A program made the translations under genes and the position numbers. Under the pieces are notes generated by a model. It worked only from the letters and a program-made list of their open reading frames with translations. It made no database searches and was not told the DNA's origin. A stretch of 64,000 nt of DNA from Serendipita indica DSM 11827. Taxonomy: Eukaryota > Basidiomycota > Agaricomycetes > Sebacinales > Serendipitaceae. Shown here one piece after another: positions 31,629 through 41,688 of this stretch (positions are counted from its first letter, which is position 1; every line of letters begins with the position of its first letter). The stretch is taken from assembly GCA_910890315.1 (NCBI GenBank), contig CAJVGD010000012.1, positions 620,001 to 684,000 on the forward strand, given 5' to 3'.

Positions 31629-32165
31629 CGTATCTTTGCACGAGACGTGGTTGAGGTGGAGGTCTGAGCTGAGCCGTTCTGGATTCTACTCACGGCATGT
31701 CAAACTTGTTCAACGAGTGCCATCGATCAAAATTGCGTCCTAGTTGTCTTCGACTATCACGAGGGATGAAAAGTAGTCATAGCTGACTGCCCAAAGAGGC
31801 CAAAGGTCGCTTGATCGAGCTGCAACCAAAACCGCTCAGACACGACACCCTGTCTTAGTAAATTTAGTTCAGATACCGCGAGTCTATTCAATTTGTCGAC
31901 ACTGACACATCCAATCCCGTATTTGAGGATGATTTGCGCTGCTTGTGGATTGAGGCATAATAGCAGCATGATGTGCCTCGTGTCCGCTTGGCGAAGGTTT
32001 TCTAATTACCAATGAGTATATTGTAATCCAGATAATCCACACCATGCATTCTTTTGGCCTCTCTCGCAGCCCTTTAAACGAGTGGAAGCTTCTCGAGTGG
32101 ATCACCAACCGAAAATATGCTTATATATAGCTCCAATCCTCTCTCGTGATCGTTCTCGGATTTCC
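31629..32165. other. Divergent spacer, NLR3 / BTB copy 5
   Basis: Contains a 70-codon minus-strand ORF (31757-31969) without motifs, taken as chance. A TATATATAG at 32121-32130 belongs to the BTB gene on the right. Confidence 0.45.
32121..32130 (+). promoter_or_regulatory. TATA box of BTB copy 5
   Basis: TTATATATAG about 36 bp upstream of the ATG at 32166. Confidence 0.45.
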
Positions 32166-33086
32166 ATGTCCAGCGTTACGGCCCCCAAGCGACGCCCTTC
32201 GAAGCTATTTCCCCCAGGCTACGGCGACATCAAGCTCATTACGAGCGACGACATCGTCTTTAGCTTCCCTCGCTATCTCCTTTCACATTGCTCCTCGGTG
32301 TTCATGGACATGCTTGCCCTCGGGGAATCGGACCAGGAGAATCCGGAGGTCACCGTGACTGAGGACTCCACCACAATGGATGCAGTTCTACGTTTCCTGG
32401 ATCCAGAAAAGGACATTCTTCCTCTCAACCCACATTCTGCACCCAAGATTCTCGAGGCTGCTCACAAATATCAACTACCTCGGATTATGAAGTGGTGGGC
32501 GCAAGAGGTCACAGCAGGACCGGAGCTAGAGAACCCAATGCAGTGCCTTGCACTCGCAGAGCTGTATGGGATTAGGGGTGTAGCAAAGCTCGCATTACGA
32601 GCTCTCGTAATCGCACCAGTGGCGGAGTTGGAGATCAACCTCTCATTTCTCGGCAAATCGTTCAGCGAGCTTATAAAGCTCAGATCAGAAAGAATTGCCA
32701 AACTGCATGAAGTGGCCAACGAGCTTGCGACGACCATCGTCCACTCACTCCTGGCGTCGACCTTTAATATTCCGGAGCAGAAAAAGTCGGCGCCAGAAGT
32801 CTCGATGTTGGCGAGAGCCGGGAGCATTGTTTCCAAGCGCTTCTCCCAATCTGCTTCTGGTCGACAAGAGGACAAGGCGCTCAAGGAGCACCTCTACCTG
32901 CAGGGTTCGTTGACGAACCTGACACAGTGGACGACAAATTTGATGGCATCAATCTCTGTGGAACCGAGTTGGAAGGCGATCCTGCGAGAGATTTGTCTCT
33001 TGGAGGCATATAGTCTTGACAAACACCTCAGTCGAACGACGGTGCGCCAGCTCGCAAACCGTGTAGCCAAGTTAGAGAATGTTTAA
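32166..33086 (+). CDS. BTB/POZ domain protein (copy 5)
   Basis: Intact single exon, 306 residues from ATG 32166 (the in-frame codons before it contain the TATA box). Landmarks: LFPPGYGDIKLITSDDIVFSF, CSSVFMDMLALG, VTEDSTTMDAVLRFLDPEKD, ILEAAHKYQLPRIMKWW, and IRGVAKLALRALV. The second half is helical with a low-complexity segment (SKRFSQSASGRQEDK) and the EPSWKAIL block, but the usual LPELPxWW end is replaced by RQLANRVAKLENV. It is the same family as copies 1, 2 and 6; probably a ubiquitin-ligase adaptor or transcription-related BTB protein. Confidence 0.85.
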   Translation: MSSVTAPKRRPSKLFPPGYGDIKLITSDDIVFSFPRYLLSHCSSVFMDMLALGESDQENPEVTVTEDSTTMDAVLRFLDPEKDILPLNPHSAPKILEAAHKYQLPRIMKWWAQEVTAGPELENPMQCLALAELYGIRGVAKLALRALVIAPVAELEINLSFLGKSFSELIKLRSERIAKLHEVANELATTIVHSLLASTFNIPEQKKSAPEVSMLARAGSIVSKRFSQSASGRQEDKALKEHLYLQGSLTNLTQWTTNLMASISVEPSWKAILREICLLEAYSLDKHLSRTTVRQLANRVAKLENV

Positions 33087-33507
33087 TAGAAGTATTAGAA
33101 TGTCTTTAGAAGGTGAGGGGTATCACACTTCAGCTCAGCCGTCGGTTCGAGTGGTCGGGGGATCTGGGTTGTTGGGTGAAGGACTGGCGCAGCATTTCAG
33201 GTACCTAGATTGAAGCACTAGCCAGAGGGATGATACAAATGCCTCGACTTGGCTATTGCGATTATGGTCCATAATCCTAGTCAGCCAGCGTCTTTCCTCG
33301 TGACTCGAGCCATATCAATCTTTCGGTTTTCCGGAAATGTGGTACATCAAAGGGTGCTGGGTGACATTGTTTCAATCATTTTATTAGCGCCATGGCAGTT
33401 CGGCTGTGGCAAATGAAATGGCTTAATGTCGTTGAATGGGATCAAGACAAGTACAAATACATTGCTCGAATGACTATGAACCACAACGACTTGGAACTCA
33501 CCCCATC
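33087..33507. other. Spacer between BTB copies 5 and 6
   Basis: About 420 bp. The BTB frame of copy 6 is open back to about 33436, but no earlier ATG fits the family start. No TATA box recognised. Confidence 0.4.
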
Positions 33508-34521
33508 ATGTCCGTCACCAACGAATCGGCGCCTGATGTCGAACAGACTCGACGCTCGGACGAATTTCCACAGGGATATGGAGACGTCGAGCTCATCAGC
33601 TCGGATAAAGTCATCTTCAGTTTCCATCGATACTTACTATGCCATTGCTCCCCCATCTTCAAGGACATGTTCGTCGTCGGCACCTCGAAATCGCCTACTA
33701 ACGACAGCATACCGTACGTTATACTTTCCGAAGATTCCGCAACTCTCGATGCACTTCTCCGCTTCTTCGACCCGGAGAAGGAACCACTCCCAATGAACAA
33801 TGAGACGATCGTGGGCCTTCTGGAGGCTGCTCGAAAGTACCAAGTTCCACGAGTGATGAAGTGGTGGGAGAGAGAGATGCAAATAGATCTCGTCGCGACT
33901 CAAAAGGCCAAACTGCAGCACCCGATGCTCTGCCTAGTCCTCGCGGACCGATATGGAGTAAGGAACGTCGCGAGGGTAGCAGCACGGGAGCTCATAAAGG
34001 CTCCGGCTGATGAGCTCCAAGTCGATTTACCATTTGAAAGTCGGCTTTTGGTCTTATTGGACACCCTTCGACGCGAACGAATCACACAGCTGACCCAAAT
34101 CGTCGACAAGCTGGTCACGCAAGCAATCAAGGCGTTTATCACAAAGGCACTGTCAAAGTCATCAAATACATCCGCCACCGCATCCGCGTTAAATGCAGGA
34201 AACGTTCACTCGACGCCTCCGAAAACACGAAAGAGCACCGACAGTGCTCATCACGGACACGGCTCCAAAACGCTGGCAAATTCGACGACAAGCCTCGAAC
34301 TCCAGACCGTCTTGCTTAAGTTGACATCGTGGACAATCAACCTGACTATGGCCGTCTCCAAGGAGCCCAACTGGGAGGTCGTGTCACGAGCTTTCGACGG
34401 TGACGAGCCAATCGAGTGGCAACGTTTTATGGAGAAGGCTGCGTTCAAAGTCTCCGAGACGCGGATAACTCAGCTCGAAGCTGAGTTCCCGGTGTTACCC
34501 TCATGGGTCGGAGATGTATAA
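33508..34521 (+). CDS. BTB/POZ domain protein (copy 6)
   Basis: Intact single exon, 337 residues. The ATG at 33508 is chosen because it opens MSVTNES followed by the family block EFPQGYGDVELISSDKVIFSF. Then CSPIFKDMFVVG, LSEDSATLDALLRFFDPEKE, LLEAARKYQVPRVMKWWERE, a helical region with a Ser/Thr/His-rich insertion (HSTPPKTRKSTDSAHHGHG), KEPNWEVVSRAF and the terminal FPVLPSW. It is head-to-tail with copy 5 and most similar to it and to copy 2, consistent with tandem duplication. Confidence 0.87.
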   Translation: MSVTNESAPDVEQTRRSDEFPQGYGDVELISSDKVIFSFHRYLLCHCSPIFKDMFVVGTSKSPTNDSIPYVILSEDSATLDALLRFFDPEKEPLPMNNETIVGLLEAARKYQVPRVMKWWEREMQIDLVATQKAKLQHPMLCLVLADRYGVRNVARVAARELIKAPADELQVDLPFESRLLVLLDTLRRERITQLTQIVDKLVTQAIKAFITKALSKSSNTSATASALNAGNVHSTPPKTRKSTDSAHHGHGSKTLANSTTSLELQTVLLKLTSWTINLTMAVSKEPNWEVVSRAFDGDEPIEWQRFMEKAAFKVSETRITQLEAEFPVLPSWVGDV

Positions 34522-34874
34522 AATGATTGCTCAAACATCTACACTGTACGCTTAGGACTTTGAATATGTATTATTTACAACTAGATGTCATGTCAGCACT
34601 GTAATTTTCAATCTTCATTCACTCATCTGCGAGGTTTTGGTGAGCTGCTCATAATGTGGATTGGTACCAAGGTTTGCGACCACCCGGTGCCCTTGTCACG
34701 TTCAGTAGATAGACTGAGCAACTCTCGTGTCGAGAGTGTTAGTGCATCGCAGTCGTAGGGAGGTTATTTGGCTTCAACACTCGTTTTTCTCAGAGCTCAC
34801 GCAAAGGTTAATGAGTAAAGCCCATGCTGCATTATATCGTATCGCTAGCAACCTACAATGTCTAGGAACATTCT
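34522..34874. other. Intergenic between convergent BTB copy 6 and OPT genes
   Basis: About 350 bp, two 3' ends facing each other. Presumably UTRs; nothing else seen. Confidence 0.4.
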
Positions 34875-37334
34875 CTAACCACAATATTGCTTGGCAGGGC
34901 ATGCGACAGCACTTCCATAGTAGCTGCCATCGATCTTGACAATCGTGAACAGGGCAGTGAGGACACCACCCATTCCCTCGCCGGCAACGAGACCAGCGCT
35001 GAGGGCAAAACCCCAAATCTCCCAGCTCTTTGGCCATCTGCGACCCCAAGTGTACGCGACGTGAGCGCCAATGACCATGGCAATCGGATAGTACGTCTGT
35101 GGGACGACCAGTCCGAGACCGATGGCGTTCCAGTTGGGGACCCAGACACGGTACTGGGCTGGAACGAGGGTGTGCTTGATGACGACAGTAATGACGGCAA
35201 GGACGGAGAGACCGATGGCAAAGTATCCCGAGGTGGGCGGGATAGGAAGTGTGGGTGAGGTGACGGCCGTAGCGACGACACGCCAGGCAGAGACGGCAGG
35301 GAGACCAAACGCCGTGCACTCGATTTCGAGGTCGGTGATGCATGGATAGGCAGAGGCAAACAGGACGAAAAGGCCGACGCTGAGCCAGATTCCGATGACG
35401 CTACCGAGGACCTGCGAGAGGAACTGCGCACGAGGGCTTGCGCGGAGCAAGTGACCCGTCTTCAGGTCTCCAGTCATGTCGACACCGTGCGAAGCAGCCT
35501 GTCCAGCAATGGAACCGGCGATCAAGTTGGTTAATTGCGCCTTCTCGATCGCGATACCTTGGGCACGAGTAGCACCTCCAATAATGAGCTGACTGGCCTT
35601 GGCAATCGTGCCGACTGGGTTGACATCGGTTGTTCCAGAGGCTTGTACACCGATGAAGGAGAACATGAAGGCCAAAAGGAGGGCAAGGATGCCAATTCCA
35701 ACGTCCATGTCAAACGAGAGCTTGCCGACGAGGAGGGTCGCGGCAATGGACACGAGGAGACCGCCTCCCCACATCCACATGGGTACTTGTTCGTGATCAG
35801 GGGCCGGGTCGTCCAACATACGGTCCTCCTCTGGGCGGATGTCGGTGAAGGAAAGTCCCTTGCGACGCGCACTCCAGGCGTTGTAGTCGTACTTCCACGA
35901 GCGCCCAGCGGACTTGAGGGCACGCCAGAAGATGGGACCGTTGACGCAGAGCTCGGCAAACGACTACCAATCGGTTAGGAAGAATATTTGAGCCAGGGAT
36001 GGGTCCACTCACGTAGGTCAACATGATGAGGATGCCGGGCCAAAGAAGCCAGTACCGCGGGCTAGCACCGTGCACAAAGTCCTTTGCGCTCATGCTGCTA
36101 TACGAACGCCAAAGTGGGTCTTCGACGCCATAAGGGTTGGGCTTGCTGATTGTCCATCCCTTGGCGATGGTGATGGGTCCAAGGATACCCCAGGCGAGGA
36201 TAGCGCCTGCCAAGAAGCTCCAGGAAGCATTGAGACCTACGTATTACGTCAGAAATTGCAGTGTTTGTGACAAAGGAGCGTACCAGAGAGCATACCAGCA
36301 CCCCAGAATGCGGGAGTCAACTCAAAGATCCATCCCCAGGCTTCTCCGGCAATGGCACCCTTCCATCCCCAGGAGTAGAGCCAGTAGAAGACGTGCCAGT
36401 CGAGAAGAAGTCCAGGAGCATAGCCGCAGAGGGACTTGAAGACAAAGGCGCCGACAAAAGACCACCCGAGAACACGGACCTTTTGCTTTGCAGCCAAGCG
36501 AGCAGCAGCAGAGGTCGTGCTGTGAAGGGAGCGGATGGTGAAGGCAGTCGCCGTTGGACTAGGGAAGACGAGCTTTTCCTTGACTGTAGAATATCAGTGA
36601 TCATGAATGGCCTGATAAAAAGCAACTCACGGATGTAGTAGCGCCTCAAAGGAATGGCGAAGAAGACACCATAGAACGCAGTGATGGCCGTGAGCAAGAA
36701 AAGACGACCGATATCCTGCTTGGGTGTCTTCAAGAGGCCGAGTTGGTACATGGCGGGGACAGCAGCGACAAACAACGACGTCAAGCCTCCAGCAGCAGTA
36801 GCAGACGTTTGGACCGTGCCTAGGTATACGTATAAGCTTGACTGTCGCAAAACAACGAGTTTATCTCACAGTTTTCACGAGGCCCAAAGTATCCACCACC
36901 CCAGCGCTCAGGGAGAGCATGCGAAAGGGGCTTGAGGATGGCGAAGCCAAAAATAGCACCAAAGAGAGAGGCACCGAAGGTGAATCCTATTAGGGGCATG
37001 ATGAGCCTGGGAAGAAGGGGATTGTACAAGGAAACCCACCAGTCTTGAGGCCGAGATAGACGTTGCTAGCGCCGACGATGAGGCCGAGCAAGCTGCCGAC
37101 AACCACAGCGCGGACGGTGAGCTGGATTGGCTCATCGACCTCGTTGGGCATAGGCGGGAATGGGTTGCCATCGTTGACGAGAACCTCGTGATAGGAGTTG
37201 CTCTCTGCGTCAAACTCGTTCAGGGCTGCTGCCTTTGCGTGGTGCGACTCGCTGTGAGTCGACGCCTTCTCGTCGATATCGCTCGTCTTTTCAGACAGCT
37301 GCGCAGGGCGCATTTCATCCATATGGGACGCCAT
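34875..37334 (-). CDS. OPT-family oligopeptide transporter
   Basis: Six exons (37334-37040, 36986-36870, 36819-36631, 36583-36284, 36236-36013, 35963-34875) give 737 residues in clean phase, with introns of 47-53 bp. A charged cytosolic N-terminus precedes many helices with OPT family blocks: VVVGSLLGLIVGASNVYLGL, GFTFGASLFGAIFGF, TAAGGLTSLFVAAVPAMYQL, LTYSFAELCVNGPIFW, LVAGEGMGGVLTALF, ending VACPAKQYCG. OPT transporters bring small peptides, glutathione-like compounds or metal chelates into fungal cells with protons; this gene's substrate cannot be read from sequence. It is intact and has housekeeping-like codon use. Confidence 0.92.
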
Positions 37335-38824
37335 TGGGAGTGTTACGTGCAGTAGGTTGCTCGTAGCAGGAGGACTATAACAGTCAGGGGGAAAGGTGCC
37401 TCAACCTGCGCGTGGCGGGAGGTCTTGAGAGGAAAGAGAAGAAAAAGTAAAGTGGGGGGAGAGCGAAGGAGTGAGATTCTTTCATCCTGGCGAAGGGTGG
37501 CCGTTAAGAACAGTTGGCGTTGGCGTTGATTGAGCCAGTCTGTCGGCGGCCGGTAGCACCTGCCTCCGGTGGCCCGCATGGTGCGTCCTTCGGTACTGAA
37601 CACAGTGCGAAGAAGACATGTGGAACCCACACTTGGCGGCTTCTTGCGATACCGGACGGGCGTAATTCGCACAGAGCCCTCGCTGGATGGCCGGCGAGAC
37701 CTATGGGCGGCCTTCACGGTCCCGATCCCTTCTCCCTGAAATCTGAAGGATCACACGCCTCAGAACTTGTACACTTGTCAATTCGGACAGTACTCACACG
37801 ACTATACGGCGCCGGTTATGACGCTAACAGCGTGGAGCTTGAGAATCCAAGCGAGGCACGTAATAGTGGGCCTCTTAGATCCGCTAGACCCACAAGTGTG
37901 TATGAATGGAGTGTACCTGCCCATCTCATGATTGCAGGGCAGATGACGGAAAAGTATTCCCGGATGGTGCTTCTCTTCCATCTGGTCCTTTAGAGATAAC
38001 GCATGAGCCCCCCTAATTGGCACCATATGTACCTAAAATGCATTTCAAAGGTACAGGGACCTTGGTGTTTCCCCCCTTGTATCAGAAATACCGGCTGTGA
38101 TACGATAGGGTGCCCGAAAGCAGACGGTCAGGATTCATTCGCAGATTGTCCGAAATAGATGCTATTCTCTTTTTTGATTGATACTGGCTGACTTGAGTTT
38201 CGCGAGACGGACCGTAAAGAGGGGTCTTTGGACGGTCAAATCTAGAACGCTGAGAGGCACTGTGGGAGCCTTGTGCCGTTCATTTCACGCCCCAATGTTC
38301 TAGGATGTCGTGTAATTCATCTTGCATCCGCATGCTATAGCACCGTGTGGTCACCTGCGCCCATATGGCGAGCGCAACCGAGCCTTGCCGTCGCCAAATA
38401 TGTCAAATCTCCCGCAATTTGTGACCACTAGAAGTGAAACGAGCTGCTAGACGATTAATGAGGATTTTGCCGACGTGGTCAAGTTCAAGTCGCGCGGTTC
38501 TGCCTGGCAACTGATCGTGTGCTGAGATTTTCAGGCAGATTTGTCGCGTAATATGCTGTTTGAGGTTTCAACATTTGTTTTTCTCCTCATCAATTCGAAT
38601 CTCCTCTGAAGATCCAGAGGAAATGCGTAGACTTTGCAGAGGGGACATCTTCGGCGGTTCAAGCAGGCAACGCTGCGCAGTCTCGCCCACGACCGCAATA
38701 GTTGATACGACCTTTTCGGTAACACCGTGCTCGTCTTTTCACTCGTTTAGATAGTCTCGAATTCACATTCAACTTCTGACGACTTGACGTCTCACACCTA
38801 CGCCTCGGAATCGGAATCACCCAC
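37335..38824. other. Long intergenic region, OPT / MARVEL-like gene
   Basis: About 1.5 kb separating two divergent starts. A 159-codon plus ORF (37514-37993) has no motifs or codon regularity and overlaps the likely OPT promoter. No repeats or transposon ends noticed. It presumably holds promoters and perhaps an unrecognised non-coding RNA. Confidence 0.35.
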
Positions 38825-39623
38825 ATGGAATCCACGTTTGAGCGGTTCGGCGCAGTCACTCGACTCGGTCTCTATCTCGCTTTCATTCTATGGTCAATTC
38901 TCCTCTTCTTTCTATGCATTGCGCGCATAAATTATACCGACCATCGCAGAAACGAGCCGTCCTTGAATGGTGGCGCGCCGTTTTATGGTACATTCACCGT
39001 CAAAGATGTGAATATGTCTCACCATAGTCTGTATAGATCCATCCGTAGTCGAACTATTGGTGTGCTCCATGTTGGGAATGGCCTTTGGAGGCATAATGTC
39101 AGTTCCCCCAGCCTAGCGACTGTGGTCGACTGACTTGGTCTAGGCTACGCAATCTCTGGTTCCGCAAATCCCATTCCTTCCTCTCGACCAACACTTTTGA
39201 GATTGTCGGCCTTGCCGTGCTTTGGTTGCTCTGGCTTGGCGGCGCCGCTGCTGCATCGGTGCGTCCAGGTCGATATACTTGGACTGCATCCATATTAATT
39301 CTATATCGATCCCTTAGACTGTTTGGCCAGATCTCAGCTGGTGTGTTCAGTATCAGCCGTGTGTTGTCCTACAGGTCTTGATGGCTTGGGCATGGCTGGG
39401 ATGGATCACGCTCACGCTCCTTCTATTCCCTACTACCTTCCTCGTCTTCTCTCGTGGACATTGGGCTGAAGAGTGCTTTGATACCTGGGGCCACCGCAAG
39501 TTTGAAGGCAGTCTCAAGGGAGCGGGTACTTGGAGGCGCGAGGACGAATCGACTCCACCTCCAGTCCCAAGCAAAAGTTCGATTCGTAATGGAAAGATGA
39601 GAGAAGCCGGAGGGATGGCCTAA
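38825..39623 (+). CDS. MARVEL-like four-helix membrane protein
   Basis: Four exons (38825-38987, 39028-39097, 39144-39258, 39318-39623) give 217 residues, with introns of 40, 46 and 59 bp. Helices: LYLAFILWSILLFFLCIA, VVELLVCSMLGMAF, IVGLAVLWLLWLGGAAAA and MAWAWLGWITLTLLLF. The connecting sequence WPDLSWCVQYQPCVVLQ is read through without an intron, although GT and AG ends there could be mistaken for one. The C-terminus is hydrophilic (STPPPVPSKSS). This layout is common among small fungal MARVEL-type proteins of membranes and vesicles; no specific role is known. Confidence 0.75.
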
Positions 39624-39729
39624 AGTTGGTGCGGCGTTAGGAGGAAGCTATGTGTTTCAATTTTTCTTTCGGTTTGCAGGACGTATACCCTTTCTTGTCA
39701 ATCCAGTGGGATTGTTGTTACCACCGGCA

Positions 39730-40996
39730 ATGACTCTTGCCGCCGTCCGTGTATTGCAATGGAGAAACTTGAACCCTCCCTCACTGGTATTTCGAAGTTT
39801 ACAGCATTCTTCTTCATTTCTCGCCAACACTAGCTTGTCTCAGCGAACGATGTCTACTAGGCGACGTTCTTCGTCCACAAATGCGGCCTCTAATGCGATT
39901 CCGGAGCCACGATTATCGGCTAGTTTACTACTTATAAATGCAAATAACGAGGTTCTTATGATACAGAGGACAAAGGAGTCCCGGACATTTGCTGGAATGC
40001 ATGTAGGTCCATGGTTCACTCATTAAAGGTTTTGTTAGAACTAACTCATAACACAGGCGTTTCCGGGAGGGAATTTTGACGGATCTCAGGACGGGCCCGC
40101 GACGGAAGCTGGCTCTATACGAATGACGGCCGTGAGGGAAACATTTGAAGAGACTGGGATTCTGTTGGCCAGTCCAGGGCAATCAGGGCCCATTCCTGAT
40201 ACAACTGTGCTCCTCAACGCCCGCAAGGCTATCCACTCGAGGAACGACCCCTACACCTTTCCCGCCTTTCTGCAAGAACACAACCTGGTGGTCCAAGAAG
40301 TACTCGAGAAACTGATTCCATTCTCACAATGGATTACACCAGCTAGTGCAAAAGCACGTTTTCACACCCACTTTTTCGTGGCTTTCCTTGACGAGTTGCC
40401 AAATACTGTACCCGCCATCAGCGATGTATCTGCAGCAGCTCAACAGGAAATCGATCCCTCGTCTCCTACTGCCACTCTCCCGACTACGGAGCCCCACCGC
40501 GACGTATTGCCAACGGACGACGGCAAAGTCGAAGTCCTCGAGACCTATTTCCAGCATCCTGCGAAGATACTCGAGACATTTGAACGAGGAGACATAAGCT
40601 TGATGCCACCTCAATTCTACCTCTTGACGACGCTCAAGGAGCTTTTGGAGGGCAGCGCAGAGTCGAGTCTACAGTCCTCTCGAAGTCGGTTCCGCGATAT
40701 CGCTGGACAGGCATTTGGAGCCCGAGTGTTCAATCCTCGGTTTGGTGGAACGGTAGAAGGGAAAGATGGTGTAAAGCGTTCGGTCCTCATGTACGAAGGA
40801 GACGAGGCGTACAATGATCCACCATCTGCCACGGAGAGCTCGAGGCGTTGGCATCGAAGCTTGGTGACATTCCGGGAAGGAGTAAGTGCCTTCACAGCGC
40901 CATTTCTTGTGCTGACAGCTGCTTCAGAGGATTGCGACCATCCAGCTGATTCGAGATATTGATGTTTCTAAACCACCAACCGTGGCAAAGCTTTAA
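39730..40996 (+). CDS. Nudix hydrolase, NUDT19-like, with C-terminal AKL
   Basis: Three exons (39730-40002, 40057-40881, 40928-40996) give 388 residues. The Nudix box is complete once intron 1 is removed: AFPGGNFDGS, an insert, then RETFEETGILL. The insert inside the box and the later WITPASAKARFHTHFF block resemble NUDT19-type CoA or acyl-CoA diphosphatases. The N-terminus is Arg/Ser-rich without acids (AAVRVLQWRN, TMSTRRRSS), like a mitochondrial presequence; an internal ATG at 39850 would remove it. The C-terminus after the last intron reads TVAKL, a peroxisomal PTS1-type tripeptide. Dual mitochondrial/peroxisomal location by alternative starts is therefore possible (inference). It likely trims CoA esters or nucleotide diphosphates. 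Confidence 0.85.
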
Positions 40997-41688
40997 CGTA
41001 TATATAAGTTGAACAGAATATATTGTGCATTTCCATGAAGGATAGGCGTTGCAAGGGCCGGAATCGGCAATAAAGCAGCGACTTCTCACCCGACCTTGAC
41101 CTTATACCTCTGTCGCATCTGCGCATACTCGCTCCTGACGAGTATCAAACACTCAAGGCAGAATTTACACATCTCTTACACTTGAAACGGCATCACCCGG
41201 TGTTACGAGCAACTTGTTCGCCTGTTCCTCGAATTCTTTGGCGCGCTGGCGGATCGCGCAAAGCCCACCAGTGCTCGGATATAGCCAAATTAGATTGCTT
41301 AGAGAGCAGCTCGACATATTTCTCTTATATTGTACGTGCCCGCCCGTCCCTTCAGCCTGTGCAAAGCCCGCATTTGCGGGGCTCTGGACGCTCACAGAAC
41401 GTCCCAATCCAACTTTAAGTATCCTGGGGACTCTATCACGACATTTCACATACACTTCTTGTCGGCGTCTCCACGGGTAGACGACCAGGGTTAGGAAAAC
41501 GTGGTCGCAGATGTCCCTAGGATATGCTCCCCACAATTTGGGATACGCTCTTGATATTTCCTGTATCTCTGCTCTTGGCAGTGCTTGATACACCCATCGC
41601 AAGACACCGATTCACAAAGATTCGATCTACTCTCACACGCCTCTTCTATTTGCTAATATCCTTCTTTTATCAGTGATCCCTCATTGAC
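40997..41688. other. Intergenic, upstream of the SH3-RA gene
   Basis: About 690 bp. A 145-codon minus frame at 41165-41602 lacks an ATG near its start and any motif. The sequence just before 41689 is T/C-rich, as expected of a leader. Confidence 0.4.

Noticed and set aside
37514-37993. 159-codon ORF upstream of the OPT gene
   Set aside because: No motif, no splice partner, and it sits in the likely promoter region.
39340-39372. An apparent GT-AG intron in the MARVEL-like gene
   Set aside because: Reading straight through gives WPDLSWCVQYQPCVVLQVLMA in frame, matching the family; splicing would cause a stop.
41165-41602. 145-codon minus-strand ORF
   Set aside because: No ATG at its start, no domain, no supporting promoter; probably chance.
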